Both the position numbers and the translations under genes were made by a program. Of a stretch of DNA of 64,000 nt, positions 1-9,165 are shown in pieces. The notes under the pieces are model-generated. The model made no database searches. It was not told the DNA's origin and saw nothing but the letters and a program-made list of their open reading frames with translations. Positions within the stretch are counted from its first letter, which is position 1, and each line of letters opens with the position of its first letter. The stretch lies in NCBI GenBank assembly GCA_965217615.1, contig CBDCIT010000030.1, positions 248,001 to 312,000 of the forward strand, read 5' to 3'. The stretch comes from CAVOAK01 sp965217615. Lineage in GTDB: Bacteria > Pseudomonadota > Alphaproteobacteria > UBA8366 > CAVOAK01.

Positions 1-2
1 TC

Positions 3-1103
3 GCCGAGACCGGCTCAGTTGACGTTGCCGAACTGTTTTCGGTCGAGACCTATCCCACATTGCACCAGATGACATCGACCGTAACGGCGCGATTGCGCGC
101 CGACATCACCGCCTCTCAGTTGATCGGCAATCTGTTTCCATGCGGCTCCATCACCGGCGCCCCAAAGGTCAGAGCGATCGAGATCATCCGCGAACTGGAA
201 GTTCAACCCCGCGGCATCTACACAGGCGCTATCGGAACCATATCTCCGACCGGCGACGCGAATTTCAGCGTCGCGATTCGAACACTCGTCATCGACCGGA
301 ATGGTCGAGGTGAAATGGGCATCGGCAGCGGCATCGTTCAGGACTCCGATGATACGGCGGAGTACGACGAATGCCTTCTCAAGGCACGTTTTTTGACCGA
401 GCCAGACAAGCCGTTTCAGCTCATCGAGACCATGCGATGGCAATCGGACGACGGCTATTATTTGCTGGAAGAGCATCTTGCGCGCCTGGCCGCTTCGGCG
501 CACCAATTCGGCATACCCTGCGATATAACTGGCATCTACGAGAGGCTAATGGCTCTGACATCCGAATTCACCGATGACACGGTGCGCGTCCGACTGCTGC
601 TGGACGAGGACGGCGCTCTTACGCTTAAGCATCAACCGACGTCGGTACCCGAAGCCGGCGCTATATTCACATACGTCTTCTCCGAGCTCCCGATCGACAG
701 TCGCGATCGCCATCGTTATCACAAGACCACGAACCGCGAGCTGCTCGACGCCGAATATGCGCGCCTCACGCAGGCGACCGGGTGCAACGAAGTCTTGTTT
801 CTGAACGAGAAAGGCGAGGTCACCGAAGGCAGCCGCAGCAACTTGTTCGTCGACCAAGAGGGCTGCCTGGCGACACCGCCGGTCTCTTGCGGATTGCTGG
901 ACGGCACCCTTCGACGTGCACTGCTGGACGATCCGGACAGCAACCTTGTCGAGCGGGTGTTGAAGCCATGCGATCTCGAATTGGCGCGCCGAGTCCTTCT
1001 CGGAAATTCCGTCACGGGGCTCGTTGAAGCGCGGGCGCACAAACCCGAAAGCGCGCCGCCATCTAGTGCATCTGTCGATACGGCTAATTGTGACCGCACC
1101 TAG
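3..1103 (+). CDS. pabB: Fused aminodeoxychorismate synthase component I / aminodeoxychorismate lyase, 3' part
   Basis: The gene is open at the window edge and its 5' end is missing. The first ~120 visible residues are the end of a chorismate-binding domain, with the hallmark TYPTLHQMTSTV and GSITGAPKVRAIEII segments. From about residue 135 the protein continues into a class IV aminotransferase fold of the PabC type, with the probable PLP lysine in YHKTTNREL and a C-terminal GSRSNLF/GLLDGTLRR signature. The fusion would convert chorismate to aminodeoxychorismate and then to 4-aminobenzoate plus pyruvate for folate synthesis in the cytoplasm. Such fusions are common in Alphaproteobacteria. The stop overlaps the end of the convergent hydrolase gene by four bases. 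Confidence 0.93.
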   Translation, partial: AETGSVDVAELFSVETYPTLHQMTSTVTARLRADITASQLIGNLFPCGSITGAPKVRAIEIIRELEVQPRGIYTGAIGTISPTGDANFSVAIRTLVIDRNGRGEMGIGSGIVQDSDDTAEYDECLLKARFLTEPDKPFQLIETMRWQSDDGYYLLEEHLARLAASAHQFGIPCDITGIYERLMALTSEFTDDTVRVRLLLDEDGALTLKHQPTSVPEAGAIFTYVFSELPIDSRDRHRYHKTTNRELLDAEYARLTQATGCNEVLFLNEKGEVTEGSRSNLFVDQEGCLATPPVSCGLLDGTLRRALLDDPDSNLVERVLKPCDLELARRVLLGNSVTGLVEARAHKPESAPPSSASVDTANCDRT

Positions 1104-1888
1104 TGGCGGCTCAGGAAGTCGAGCAGCGCAGCGTTGAATTTTTCGGGCTGCTCAACATTGGACAAGTGCGCCGCATCGTCGATGATGCGAAGCTCCGAGC
1201 CCGTAATCCCATCGTGCAAGACCTTGGCCGCGGACACCGGCGTGCCCGGATCGTGCTCGCCGACCATCACCAAAGTGGGCGCTGCAATATCCTTCAGTAT
1301 CGGTGCGTGGTTCATCTTCTTGGCCGCATGGCAACAGCCGACCATGCCGTCGACCGACGTGCGTCGAATCATCGTCTTGATCGGTTCCATTTCATGCGGG
1401 TTTGCGTCGCGGAAGCCTTGCGTGAACCATCGCTGAACCATGATCTCGGGGAACGGTTCCATGCCTTTCGTGAGTGCAGTGTCGATCCGCTCGTCCCACA
1501 TCGATTCCGGTGGCATGTGGCACGCAGTGTCGCACAACACGAGCGTCGCGACGGCGCCCGGATGCCTGCACGCGAGCGCCTGACCGATGAAGCCCCCGAG
1601 CGATAAGCCAACGAAATGCGCATATTCAATACCGAGTGCTGCAAGCAGAGCAGCCGCGTCATCTGCCAAGAGGTCCAGCGTATAAGGACCGGGGCTCGCC
1701 TCACTACCGCCATGACCCCGTGTGTCGTAGCGCAACACCCGATATTTGGACGTCAGATCGTCCACTTGCTTGCTCCACATGTTGTGGTCGCACATCAGGC
1801 TGGTGCTGAACATGACTACGGGTGCATCGGCCGGACCGTCCAGCGCATAGGCCATGAAAATGCCGTTGGCCGAAATCTGTTCGCTCAT
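1100..1888 (-). CDS. Alpha/beta hydrolase, 3-oxoadipate enol-lactonase-like
   Basis: A 262-residue single-domain alpha/beta hydrolase. The oxyanion segment FSTSLMCDHNMW, the nucleophile elbow GLSLGG, the acid in GEHDPGTP and the histidine in DAAHLSNVEQPEKFN are all present. The last motif and the length match PcaD-type enol-lactonases, which open 3-oxoadipate enol-lactone in the beta-ketoadipate pathway. No other pca genes are visible, so the exact substrate is open. It faces away from the Rieske oxygenase at 2094, and the ~205-base gap between them would hold divergent promoters. A functional pair acting on aromatic compounds is possible but is inference. Confidence 0.85.
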   Translation of the reverse strand: MSEQISANGIFMAYALDGPADAPVVMFSTSLMCDHNMWSKQVDDLTSKYRVLRYDTRGHGGSEASPGPYTLDLLADDAAALLAALGIEYAHFVGLSLGGFIGQALACRHPGAVATLVLCDTACHMPPESMWDERIDTALTKGMEPFPEIMVQRWFTQGFRDANPHEMEPIKTMIRRTSVDGMVGCCHAAKKMNHAPILKDIAAPTLVMVGEHDPGTPVSAAKVLHDGITGSELRIIDDAAHLSNVEQPEKFNAALLDFLSRH

Positions 1889-2093
1889 GATGGTTCACTC
1901 GAATTGCAGATATGCGCGAAACACATAGGCCAAGCTTAGGCGCGATGACGAGCCTTTTTTGCTGACACAGAGCAAGCGACGATACGCGCCGTGAAGGCAA
2001 ACAGCATGCCCGATCGGACGACACGCGCTCATTTGACCCGATGGCCAGACGATAGCAAGATGAGGTGAAGCCAGGGCAGATCGGAGGACCAGC

Positions 2094-3380
2094 ATGCCGC
2101 GACGCACACAACTGATCGATCGCCCCAACAACGCCTATCAAAACGCCCGCGAAGCGCTGCGTGAAGATAGCGAGATTACCCATGTCGAGCCGGGGACGCC
2201 CGGCGGCGAGTATCTGCGCCGTTTCTGGCACCCGATCGCCTTCACGAAATCCCTAGAAGACGTGCCGTTGCGCGTCCGCGTTATGGGCGAGGACCTGGTG
2301 CTGTTCCGCGACAAATCGGGCCATATCGGCCTGCTTGTCTTGCATTGCTCGCACCGCGGCACCTCGCTCGAGTTCGGACTTATTCAGGAACGCGGCATCG
2401 CCTGCTGCTACCACGGCTGGCACTTCGACGTCGACGGTACCATTCTCGATACGCCGGCGGAGCCTCCCGGCAGCACGCTGAAAGACCGTCTGCATCATGG
2501 AGCCTACCCAAACCGGGAGTTCAACGGGTTGGTGTTCGCCTATCTGGGTCCGCCCGAAAAAGAACCGCCATTTCCCGAATTCGAGACCTTCGCCCTGCCC
2601 GGATACCGGAGCGAGCCCTGGGGCGGCAACGTACTGCCGTGCAATTGGGTGCAGATCAAAGAGAACTGCATGGACCCGGCGCACACGGCGTTCCTGCATA
2701 CGATTGGCGAGGGCACTGGCTTCACCGACTCGTTCGGCGTGCTCCCCGAGCTCGACTTTCAGCGCGTCCCCAATGGTATGGTCTATGTTGCTGCACGGCG
2801 CGTCGGAGAGAATATCTGGGTGCGCATGACCAACCAGATTACGCCCAACATCCACCAGTTCGCGCCGACCTGGAGCGACGGCCGAACGGTCCAGACGTTT
2901 ACGCGCCCGATGCAGACCCATTGGTCCGTGCCGATCGACGACACGACAACGATCAATCTTGGCTTCAACCACATCCACGCAGACGACCCCGACCTGGCGC
3001 TGCTTGAAACTGGAGCGAACTTCGGCCAGGCAAGCGATCGGCCGTATGCGGAGCGGCAACGCGTACCGGGCGACTACGACGCCCATACATCAATCGGCCC
3101 GATCGCCGTTCACTCCCGCGAATATCTCGGTCATTCCGACCGAGGCGTTGCGATGTTTCGCAAGATGCTGCGCCGCAATATCCGCGCGATCAAGCAGGGC
3201 AAAGATCCGCAGCACATAAGTGCCGACATCGTCGGTAAGATTCCGGCTTATGCAAACGACACCGTGGTTTGCGTGCCACCGCGCGACGACCCCGTTGCCG
3301 ACCGCAAATTGTGCCACGATATCGGGCAGAAAGTGGCGCGCGCTGCTGTCTCGCGGGATTGGTCCGAGTTGCCGACATAG
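2094..3380 (+). CDS. Rieske [2Fe-2S] ring-hydroxylating oxygenase, alpha subunit type
   Basis: A 428-residue protein with an N-terminal Rieske cluster site (C85-x-H87 and C104-x2-H107, in HCSHRG and CCYHGWHF) and a C-terminal catalytic domain. The mononuclear iron site is the NCMDPAHTAFLH segment near residues 191-202 (D194, H197, H202). This is the architecture of phthalate-dioxygenase/vanillate-demethylase-like oxygenases. These use an external reductase to hydroxylate or demethylate aromatic or other hydrophobic substrates. No reductase or ferredoxin gene is adjacent. The start is supported by CGGAGGACC 8-14 bases upstream. The substrate cannot be read from sequence. Confidence 0.9.
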   Translation: MPRRTQLIDRPNNAYQNAREALREDSEITHVEPGTPGGEYLRRFWHPIAFTKSLEDVPLRVRVMGEDLVLFRDKSGHIGLLVLHCSHRGTSLEFGLIQERGIACCYHGWHFDVDGTILDTPAEPPGSTLKDRLHHGAYPNREFNGLVFAYLGPPEKEPPFPEFETFALPGYRSEPWGGNVLPCNWVQIKENCMDPAHTAFLHTIGEGTGFTDSFGVLPELDFQRVPNGMVYVAARRVGENIWVRMTNQITPNIHQFAPTWSDGRTVQTFTRPMQTHWSVPIDDTTTINLGFNHIHADDPDLALLETGANFGQASDRPYAERQRVPGDYDAHTSIGPIAVHSREYLGHSDRGVAMFRKMLRRNIRAIKQGKDPQHISADIVGKIPAYANDTVVCVPPRDDPVADRKLCHDIGQKVARAAVSRDWSELPT

Positions 3381-3492
3381 AACGAGCCGCGCGCGGCACT
3401 TTTCCGCAACGCCAACTCGCTATAGTCTTAGCGGCGGATAGAAGCGCCGCCGCGCAGCATGTTGCGGCGCCAGCTAGCTCAAACGAGGCCAC

Positions 3493-3969
3493 ATGCGAAA
3501 GACCGCCCTGATTTTCGCCGCCCTCCTGGTCGCAGCCTGCGGGCGCCCCGATTATGATTATCTCGTCAAAGCAGGCGCCGCCGCGGGCGTCGGTGCTTTT
3601 TTCGGTTACAGAACATTCGGCACGGCGTCGGGTAAGTTTGCGTCGGCGGTGGGCTTTAGAGCTGCGGGCGCGCTGGTCGGCCTTCACCTGACCGGGCACC
3701 TGTCGTTAGAAGACGCTGAAACGTTGAGTAAAACGGGTTACGACAGTCTGACCGACTCGGCAGCCGGCGTCGCTAGCCATTGGCACAATCCAAACACAGG
3801 GAACTCAGGAAGCTTCACGCCTGAGCGGGCCTACCTCACTGCCGACGGCATATTGTGCCGCAGATACATGGCGACGCTGACGATCAGTGGCGAGACCGAG
3901 GAGTATCAGCAAATCGCCTGCCGCACCGGTATCGGCAACTGGACCCCTGTCGCCGAAGCAAGTTCTTAG
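3493..3969 (+). CDS. 17-kDa surface antigen-like lipoprotein (RT0821/Lpp0805 type)
   Basis: A 158-residue protein beginning with a lipoprotein signal peptide; the lipobox is LVAAC with Cys at about residue 16. A glycine- and alanine-rich stretch follows, then a C-terminal domain with W-x-NP-x-TG-x-SG, a Y-x-TADG-x-LCR segment and a terminal ACR...W motif. This layout resembles the rickettsial 17-kDa antigen family, which are outer-membrane lipoproteins of unknown role. The glycine-zipper part is weaker than usual. A second family member lies at 51894-52388 with the same C-terminal motifs. Confidence 0.75.
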   Translation: MRKTALIFAALLVAACGRPDYDYLVKAGAAAGVGAFFGYRTFGTASGKFASAVGFRAAGALVGLHLTGHLSLEDAETLSKTGYDSLTDSAAGVASHWHNPNTGNSGSFTPERAYLTADGILCRRYMATLTISGETEEYQQIACRTGIGNWTPVAEASS

Positions 3970-4195
3970 GCCGTAGGCGAAAATGTTCTGTGAGCCAGCG
4001 CCGAATTTGGATGACATCTAGCGTAATTTGGAATTCGGCATTAGGTTCAAAGGGTGCGGTGTGTTTATTCGCGACCGGCAAACTTGTGGACGCGGCAGAA
4101 CATCCGTAAAACGTGGGGGGCAAATGCCGGCTCAAGCCGGTAGCGCCCAGCTTGAAGACAGAGTATTGGATAACGTCCAAGAGAGGGGACCAACT

Positions 4196-4453
4196 ATGGC
4201 GGCTTCGTCGCGAATTTTACAACTCCTCAAAATAGTTTCGATCGCGGGTATGGCGTTGAATGCGCTCGGATTTCTGATCTTTCTGGCAATCCTGTTATCT
4301 CAGCGGGATACGATGGCTGGAATGCAGATCTGGGTCGTGATGTGGTTCATTTCGACCGTTGGCATTCCGATGTATGGGATTCTCTATGTCGCGATCAAAA
4401 TGCGCGAGTATCTGCGAGACATTTCGGCCTCGTTGTTAAAGCAAGGCGGCTAA
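4196..4453 (+). CDS. Small two-helix membrane protein, unknown function
   Basis: An 85-residue protein with two clear hydrophobic segments (about residues 11-35 and 42-65) and a short basic C-terminus. The start at 4196 is preferred over an in-frame upstream start at 4028 because GAGAGGGGACC lies directly before it and the upstream extension is hydrophilic and unlike a protein. No recognised domain. A strong inverted repeat follows the stop by about 26 bases. Confidence 0.6.
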   Translation: MAASSRILQLLKIVSIAGMALNALGFLIFLAILLSQRDTMAGMQIWVVMWFISTVGIPMYGILYVAIKMREYLRDISASLLKQGG

Positions 4454-4478
4454 AAACCAGCCTCCAATGTGAAGTGTC

Positions 4479-4505
4479 CTTCCCCGCCAGATGATGGCGG
4501 GGAAG
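4479..4505 (+). terminator. Hairpin, probable terminator of the small membrane gene
   Basis: CTTCCCCGCC and GGCGGGGAAG form a perfect 10-bp stem around a 7-base loop. It lies just after the stop at 4453. There is no T-run, so it may be a weak or factor-dependent terminator, or act as an mRNA 3'-end stabiliser. Confidence 0.5.
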
Positions 4506-4656
4506 CGCTTTGATGCGCGCGGGTGCCAGGGCGAGCATCGAGCGGCAACAGTGTTTCGTCTGCAGATGCCATCGTATTCCTAACGCGACGCCTCCGGCGC
4601 TGGACCTCCGACAAGCCCTGTTGGCGCTTGCGATTTCTTGCCATCTGTCTGAAACG

Positions 4657-5295
4657 CTACTTCCAGTAAAAGCCGGAAAATGCATCCTCCTTTAGCGCTT
4701 CGACGATCAGTCCGTCGGGCGGGTCTGGATATCGAAACTCTGTGCTCTGTTCCTCAAGCAAGGGACGCAGATCGAGGGCTTCAAAGTTCCAACCGTCTTC
4801 GATCGGTAGAACGCTATAGGTGAGGTTCAGAACGTAGAGGCCACCGCCATCTGCTAGCGAATCGAACAACAACCGCATATCGCCCCACGGGTCGACGCTA
4901 TGTTGGAGAACCCAAACTGAATAGGCAAAATCGGCGCGTAACCCATTTGATAATAACGATTTAAGCCCCTTTACCGAGCAGGCCAAATAGTTGGGAGAGT
5001 CGCAATAAGCGTGGCCCAGCGTGCGCATCTTCGCAGAGATGTCGACGCCGATGACGCAGCAGCCGGTTTGTTCGATGAGTTCCTTCGCTACGCGGCCAAT
5101 TCCGGCCCCGAAATCAAGCAAGACCGATTGCTCGGTAATATGAAACTGTTCACGAAGCAATTCGACCTGTGGAAGCGTCTCCCGGGTCCACCGTTCATCG
5201 GACGTTAGGCCGCCCTGCGCCGTGAGAATTAGATCTTTCGCTTCCTCAATATCGGATACGCTGAACTTCTCGGGCCAATAGTCTTTTGATGGCAT
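4657..5295 (-). CDS. Class I SAM-dependent methyltransferase
   Basis: A 212-residue protein with the SAM-binding motif I LLDFGAGIGRVAKEL near residue 60, an acidic residue after strand 2 (VIGVDIS) and a post-motif segment DFAYSVWVLQHS. These place it among the small Rossmann-fold methyltransferases. The substrate cannot be assigned. It runs in the same direction as the PhyH-type gene upstream of it, separated by about 77 bases, so the two may share a transcript. Confidence 0.8.
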   Translation of the reverse strand: MPSKDYWPEKFSVSDIEEAKDLILTAQGGLTSDERWTRETLPQVELLREQFHITEQSVLLDFGAGIGRVAKELIEQTGCCVIGVDISAKMRTLGHAYCDSPNYLACSVKGLKSLLSNGLRADFAYSVWVLQHSVDPWGDMRLLFDSLADGGGLYVLNLTYSVLPIEDGWNFEALDLRPLLEEQSTEFRYPDPPDGLIVEALKEDAFSGFYWK

Positions 5296-5372
5296 AAGAC
5301 CTTCGCCTCAGCCACGCGTCAAACCGCACAGCGCGGTGCGCCCTACCCTACTTTCTAGGCCGGTTTCTACGC

Positions 5373-6281
5373 TCACGCCTCGCGTTCGAAATATTGTCGT
5401 GCGAGACCTTCCTGCTGAACGAAGATCGGTGCGCCTTCGACCCGGGCGGGCAATGGCATGCGGACCGGGACCGGTGCAAGCCGCGGCATCGTCGTCGGCT
5501 CGCCCTGGATCATTCGCGCGTTGAAAACGTCAAGATCCCCGACACCGACCAACGGCCACGCATCGGCTGCCGCATAGTCGATGAAGAAAATACGCCGCAC
5601 CGCATTCGATGTGTTGACGCTCGATCCATGAATCATCCGAGTGTGGTGGATGTGGACCGATCCCGCCTTGCCAGTCAGCGCCACGGCCTTCGAAAAGTCG
5701 ATACCGCAGCTTGTGGAATCAATGCCGCCGCAAAAGTGACCGTTGTTATGGTGGCTGTAAACTTCACCCTTGTGGCTGCCGGGAATCACGAGTAATGGGC
5801 CCGAAGGCTCGTCACTATCGTCGATCATGATACCAAGCGCCATCAGATCATCGTTGGTATGGGGAAAAAATGCCCAGTCCTGATGCCACTCGAATGGCGT
5901 GCCAACGCCCGGCCATTTGATGTTGACCTTGAGACCGTACTGTCGCTTGTCCGTAGGGTCGTTCGATATGTTGGGGACCGATGTACGGATGTTCGGACCG
6001 AGAAGACTCGCGACGACATCGAGTATCCGAGGATCGGTCTTGAGTTCGTCGAAGATGCTGTCGGTGTAGCGGCTTCGCGAGATACGCCGCGGCTTCGGCT
6101 TCTCCGGACTGTGACCGGGCTCGAAATCAAATCCGTCGTCACCCTTCTTGAAAGCTTTGCTGGTCTCGATAAGTTCGTCGTTGGCCCGGCGCAGACGCGT
6201 AAGCTGCTCACCCTGGATGAACTCCTCAAGATGCAGATACCCGTTGTCGCGATAGAAGGCGATCTGCTCTTCGCTAAGCAT
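5373..6281 (-). CDS. Phytanoyl-CoA dioxygenase (PhyH) family protein
   Basis: A non-haem iron/2-oxoglutarate-dependent oxygenase of about 302 residues. The iron ligands H-x-D are in FEWHQDWAFF and the distal His in MIHGSSVN; an arginine for 2-oxoglutarate follows in AVRRIFF. The start at 6281 is chosen because GGAG lies 9 bases upstream; a further in-frame start at 6326 has no such site. PhyH proteins hydroxylate very diverse small molecules, so no substrate is proposed. An IS256 copy sits about 170 bases upstream and may have separated the gene from part of its promoter region. Confidence 0.87.
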   Translation of the reverse strand: MLSEEQIAFYRDNGYLHLEEFIQGEQLTRLRRANDELIETSKAFKKGDDGFDFEPGHSPEKPKPRRISRSRYTDSIFDELKTDPRILDVVASLLGPNIRTSVPNISNDPTDKRQYGLKVNIKWPGVGTPFEWHQDWAFFPHTNDDLMALGIMIDDSDEPSGPLLVIPGSHKGEVYSHHNNGHFCGGIDSTSCGIDFSKAVALTGKAGSVHIHHTRMIHGSSVNTSNAVRRIFFIDYAAADAWPLVGVGDLDVFNARMIQGEPTTMPRLAPVPVRMPLPARVEGAPIFVQQEGLARQYFEREA

Positions 6282-6454
6282 CGTATCCGTCTCCAAATAT
6301 AAGCTTTGCGCCAAAGACGGTAGCACAATGGTTGACTTGCCACGAGTCCACGGGTGAATGGTCTGTCTTCAGTACGGAGCCAGTTCACGTCTCGCGCCAA
6401 CAGACCGCGTGGCATCCAGCGTCACTCGTATTGAGTTTTCCGTGCCCACTGCCA

Positions 6455-7848
6455 GATTGTGTCTCGAAAGTGGTGGAAATTGGTTTTGGCGCCTCTCCGA
6501 GCGGGCTGAGTTTTGCGGCGGTCAGGCCGCTCGGTCAAGGGTTTCGTCGGCGATTAGCTGATCGAGGGTTTCCCATCCATCGACTTTGCGCATCTGGATT
6601 TGGCCGGAAGCGAGGAGCGCCCAGAGGAGCATCGGCACTGTTTCGGGACACGGCAGCACGGTCTGTGTTTTGATCCGGCGCTTGAACTCCTCGTTGAGAC
6701 GCTCAATGGCGTTGGTCGTTCGGGCTGATTTCCATTGGCTCTTGGACAGGCGCGTGAAGGTAAAGAGCTTGTCGCCCGCTTCTGCGAGGCTGTCCGCGAC
6801 GGCCCTGCATTTCAGCCGCCACTTGCGGACAAACGCCTTGTGGCGGGTTTCCACCTCGGAGGCAGTGTCGGCATAGATCATATCGCGGTAATCTTCGCTC
6901 AGCTCGTCATGCATGTGTTTGGGAGCATGACCCAGAAGGTTGCGGTGCTTGTGCACGGTGCAGCGTTGAACGGGAAGGTCATCGCCCCAAAGCGCCGACA
7001 GAGCCGCCTCCAGTCCCGGCGCGCCATCGACGATGACAAACCCGGGCCGTTTCAGTCCACGCGCATCAAGGTCGTCGAGGAACTGGCGCCACGCCGCCTG
7101 GCTTTCTCCGCCCATATTCCCGATCGAAAGCAAGACCTTCTGGCCATCCCGGCGCACCCCTATAGCCGCGAGAACCGAGATGTTGGTGGCCTTGCGATCC
7201 AGTCGGGTCTTGATCACAGTGCCGTCAAGGATCAGCCGAACGATATCCTCATCCGCGAGGCCACGGCTGCACCAGGCGTCCCAATCGACCTTCACCTTGC
7301 GCCACGCCCGGCTCACAACGTCCTTGCTCACAGCACCCCGGAAGAGCCCGAACAGCGCGCGTTTCACCCGCCGCGTGTTGGTTCCGGACAGATACACCGA
7401 AGCGATCAGCGCCTCGGCCTTTCTGGTCAGCCGCTGGTAGCGCGGCAGCGCCCGCGAACGCCATTCCGACGCCCGACCGTCTTCCTCAACGATCCGTGCA
7501 CGCGGCACGCTCACCCTCTCGGTCCCGAATGTCCCCGTCAGTTGCCGCTCCCGGTGCCCGTTCCGATACCCTTGCCGAAGCGCGTCCTCTCGACCGTATC
7601 GGCAGCGCCCGAGAAACTGCGCAAGTTCCTCCTCAAAAACGGCCTCGATCGTGGATCTGATGTTCTCCCGCAGCCGGTCCTCGAGCGGATCATAGCCGGC
7701 GTCATTGGCCAGTAGCGAAAGCGCGCAAGTCTCGGTAGTGTTCTTCATGGCGTGATCTCCTTGGCGGTGCTAGCCGCCGGTTGGGTGGTTGTCTTGTCAC
7801 CCGGAGATTACGCCATCCTCAAATTTCCACCACTTTCGAGACACAGCC
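6455..7848 (-). mobile_element. IS256-family insertion sequence, complete
   Basis: A 1394-bp element with nearly perfect inverted ends: left GATTGTGTCTCGAAAGTGG, right (reverse complement) GGCTGTGTCTCGAAAGTGG. It is flanked by an exact 8-bp target duplication CACTGCCA at 6447-6454 and 7849-7856. It encodes one intact transposase on the minus strand. Intact ends, target duplication and open frame indicate a recent insertion. It landed in a non-coding stretch between the PhyH gene and the Lys/Asp-rich protein gene. Confidence 0.93.
6522..7748 (-). CDS. IS256-family (Mutator-like) transposase
   Basis: A 408-residue DDE transposase. The N-terminus has GYRNGHRERQLTGTFG, the central part TVIKTRLDRK, FVIVDGAPGLEAAL and the C/H-bearing VQRCTVHKHRNLLGH segment, and the end ARTTNAIERLNEEFKRR. 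These are the standard conserved blocks of the IS256 family, and the length is normal. A ribosome site (GGAGATCACGCC) precedes the start. It moves the surrounding element. Confidence 0.95.
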   Translation of the reverse strand: MKNTTETCALSLLANDAGYDPLEDRLRENIRSTIEAVFEEELAQFLGRCRYGREDALRQGYRNGHRERQLTGTFGTERVSVPRARIVEEDGRASEWRSRALPRYQRLTRKAEALIASVYLSGTNTRRVKRALFGLFRGAVSKDVVSRAWRKVKVDWDAWCSRGLADEDIVRLILDGTVIKTRLDRKATNISVLAAIGVRRDGQKVLLSIGNMGGESQAAWRQFLDDLDARGLKRPGFVIVDGAPGLEAALSALWGDDLPVQRCTVHKHRNLLGHAPKHMHDELSEDYRDMIYADTASEVETRHKAFVRKWRLKCRAVADSLAEAGDKLFTFTRLSKSQWKSARTTNAIERLNEEFKRRIKTQTVLPCPETVPMLLWALLASGQIQMRKVDGWETLDQLIADETLDRAA

Positions 7849-8062
7849 CACTGCCAAGCAAAGAAACACTGCCGCCAATCGCCAAGCGATGTGGCGTCCT
7901 CAAACCGCAACCAAATCCCACACTAGGGAGGAATACTTGCCAGAATGAACTGTGCTTGGGATTGACGGCGAAATTCATGGAATAGCCGCAGCGCTCGACC
8001 GTCTTAACCATCATTAGGGCAGAGGTACGAGGTTACAGCGAAAATTAAGCTTCGAAGTTCCT

Positions 8063-8575
8063 ATGGCGTTCCAGATTCGCCCGCTTAGGCATGCGATGAT
8101 ACACACCTCAAACCGGATTCAATTAATTCTAAGGAAGTTCTCATCGCTCGCCGTGATGTCCGCGGTTGCTATTTCTGTGAACGCAATTTCGTTCACGCTT
8201 GATGATCTTGGTAAATTTCCGCTTGCAAACACGGCCCACGCAAAAAACGATAAGGATGACAAAGACGACAAGGGCGACAAGGCTGACAAGGGCGGAAAGG
8301 ACCACAAAGACGACAAGGGCGACAAGAGTGCCAAGGGCGACGAAAGTGGCGGCAAAGGGAGCAGCAAGAGCGCCGGCAGCACATCTGCTCCGGCAACGGT
8401 CGTTCCATCTCCCTCGGTTTCTGTGCCGCTATCCGAAAGCTTAAATCGGGCACTTGATGTCATTCAGAATCTTTTCGGCGGTCAGGTTGGCCACGATTTA
8501 AGCGAAGACGACGAAGCCGATTTGATCAGGCGCGGTTGGACCCGGCCACCAAGTTTGCCGGCAACGGTCCAGTAA
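8063..8575 (+). CDS. Secreted Lys/Asp-repeat protein, unknown function
   Basis: A hydrophobic N-terminal segment ending in TAHA looks like a signal peptide. It is followed by about 45 residues built almost only from Lys, Asp and Gly (KDDKGDKADKGGKD-like repeats, roughly 8240-8365), then a Ser/Pro linker and a short conserved-looking C-terminal domain with ALDVIQNLF and DEADLIRRGW. An alternative start at 8096 gives a more typical signal peptide, and neither start has a strong ribosome site. The charged low-complexity repeat suggests an extended periplasmic or surface linker. Function unknown. Confidence 0.6.
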   Translation: MAFQIRPLRHAMIHTSNRIQLILRKFSSLAVMSAVAISVNAISFTLDDLGKFPLANTAHAKNDKDDKDDKGDKADKGGKDHKDDKGDKSAKGDESGGKGSSKSAGSTSAPATVVPSPSVSVPLSESLNRALDVIQNLFGGQVGHDLSEDDEADLIRRGWTRPPSLPATVQ

Positions 8576-8697
8576 GTCCACTTATGACGGAACCGTCACG
8601 AATGAACGAGTGAGTGGTCTGTTTTCAGCTCAGATCGGGCTGACGCCCATCGGCCATTTGGCGCCCTGTTGTGATTCTCTCAGCCCTGTTGTTGTGG

Positions 8698-9111
8698 CTA
8701 AACGTCCGGCATCGTCGCGAACGTCGGCAAGTCTGGATCAATATGATCCCAAGACGGTGCGCGGCTCGTAAAAACCACCATCTTCGGTTCGAAGAGCTCC
8801 GGATCGTTCAAGCTGGATGCCCGAATGAAGATCATCTCCGGCATCGATGAGTTCAGCGAGTAAACCGGTGCGCCACAGTTCGGACAGAACATGCGGTTGA
8901 CGACGTTGCCGCTATCCGTTGGACGTTCGTAGCTCTTCAGTTCACCGGCCACCGTGACGGCCTCCTTGGGGACAACCATGTGCGAACAGTGTCCCGTCCC
9001 GCTGCTTTTCCGGCAATCGAGGCAATGACAGTGTCCTCCGCCAACCGCGTCTGCCGTACTCTGGTAACGCACCGCCCCGCACAAGCAGCCACCTTCGAAC
9101 GTTGTGGTCAT
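8698..9111 (-). CDS. GFA/CENP-V family zinc protein
   Basis: A 137-residue protein with the Cys pattern of glutathione-dependent formaldehyde-activating enzyme-like proteins: GGCLCGAVRY at the start, HCHCLDCRKSSG near residue 27 and FCPNCGAPVY near residue 75. These cysteines bind two zinc ions. Most family members outside true Gfa are not proven to act on formaldehyde, so only the family is assigned. It lies about 50 bases downstream of the Crp-family regulator gene on the same strand and may be co-transcribed with it. Confidence 0.85.
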   Translation of the reverse strand: MTTTFEGGCLCGAVRYQSTADAVGGGHCHCLDCRKSSGTGHCSHMVVPKEAVTVAGELKSYERPTDSGNVVNRMFCPNCGAPVYSLNSSMPEMIFIRASSLNDPELFEPKMVVFTSRAPSWDHIDPDLPTFATMPDV

Positions 9112-9165
9112 CTCAAGCTCCCTTCGTTACGTTGGCCGTTCCGCTGCGGCGAGGCGGCCCCAATT

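Noticed and set aside
6735..7715. A 326-residue plus-strand open frame
   Set aside because: It is antisense to the IS256 transposase, which has all family motifs; the antisense product has none.
8240..8365. Tandem GACAAG-like repeats as a CRISPR or satellite array
   Set aside because: The units are short, irregular and in frame in a protein with a signal peptide; there are no spacers.
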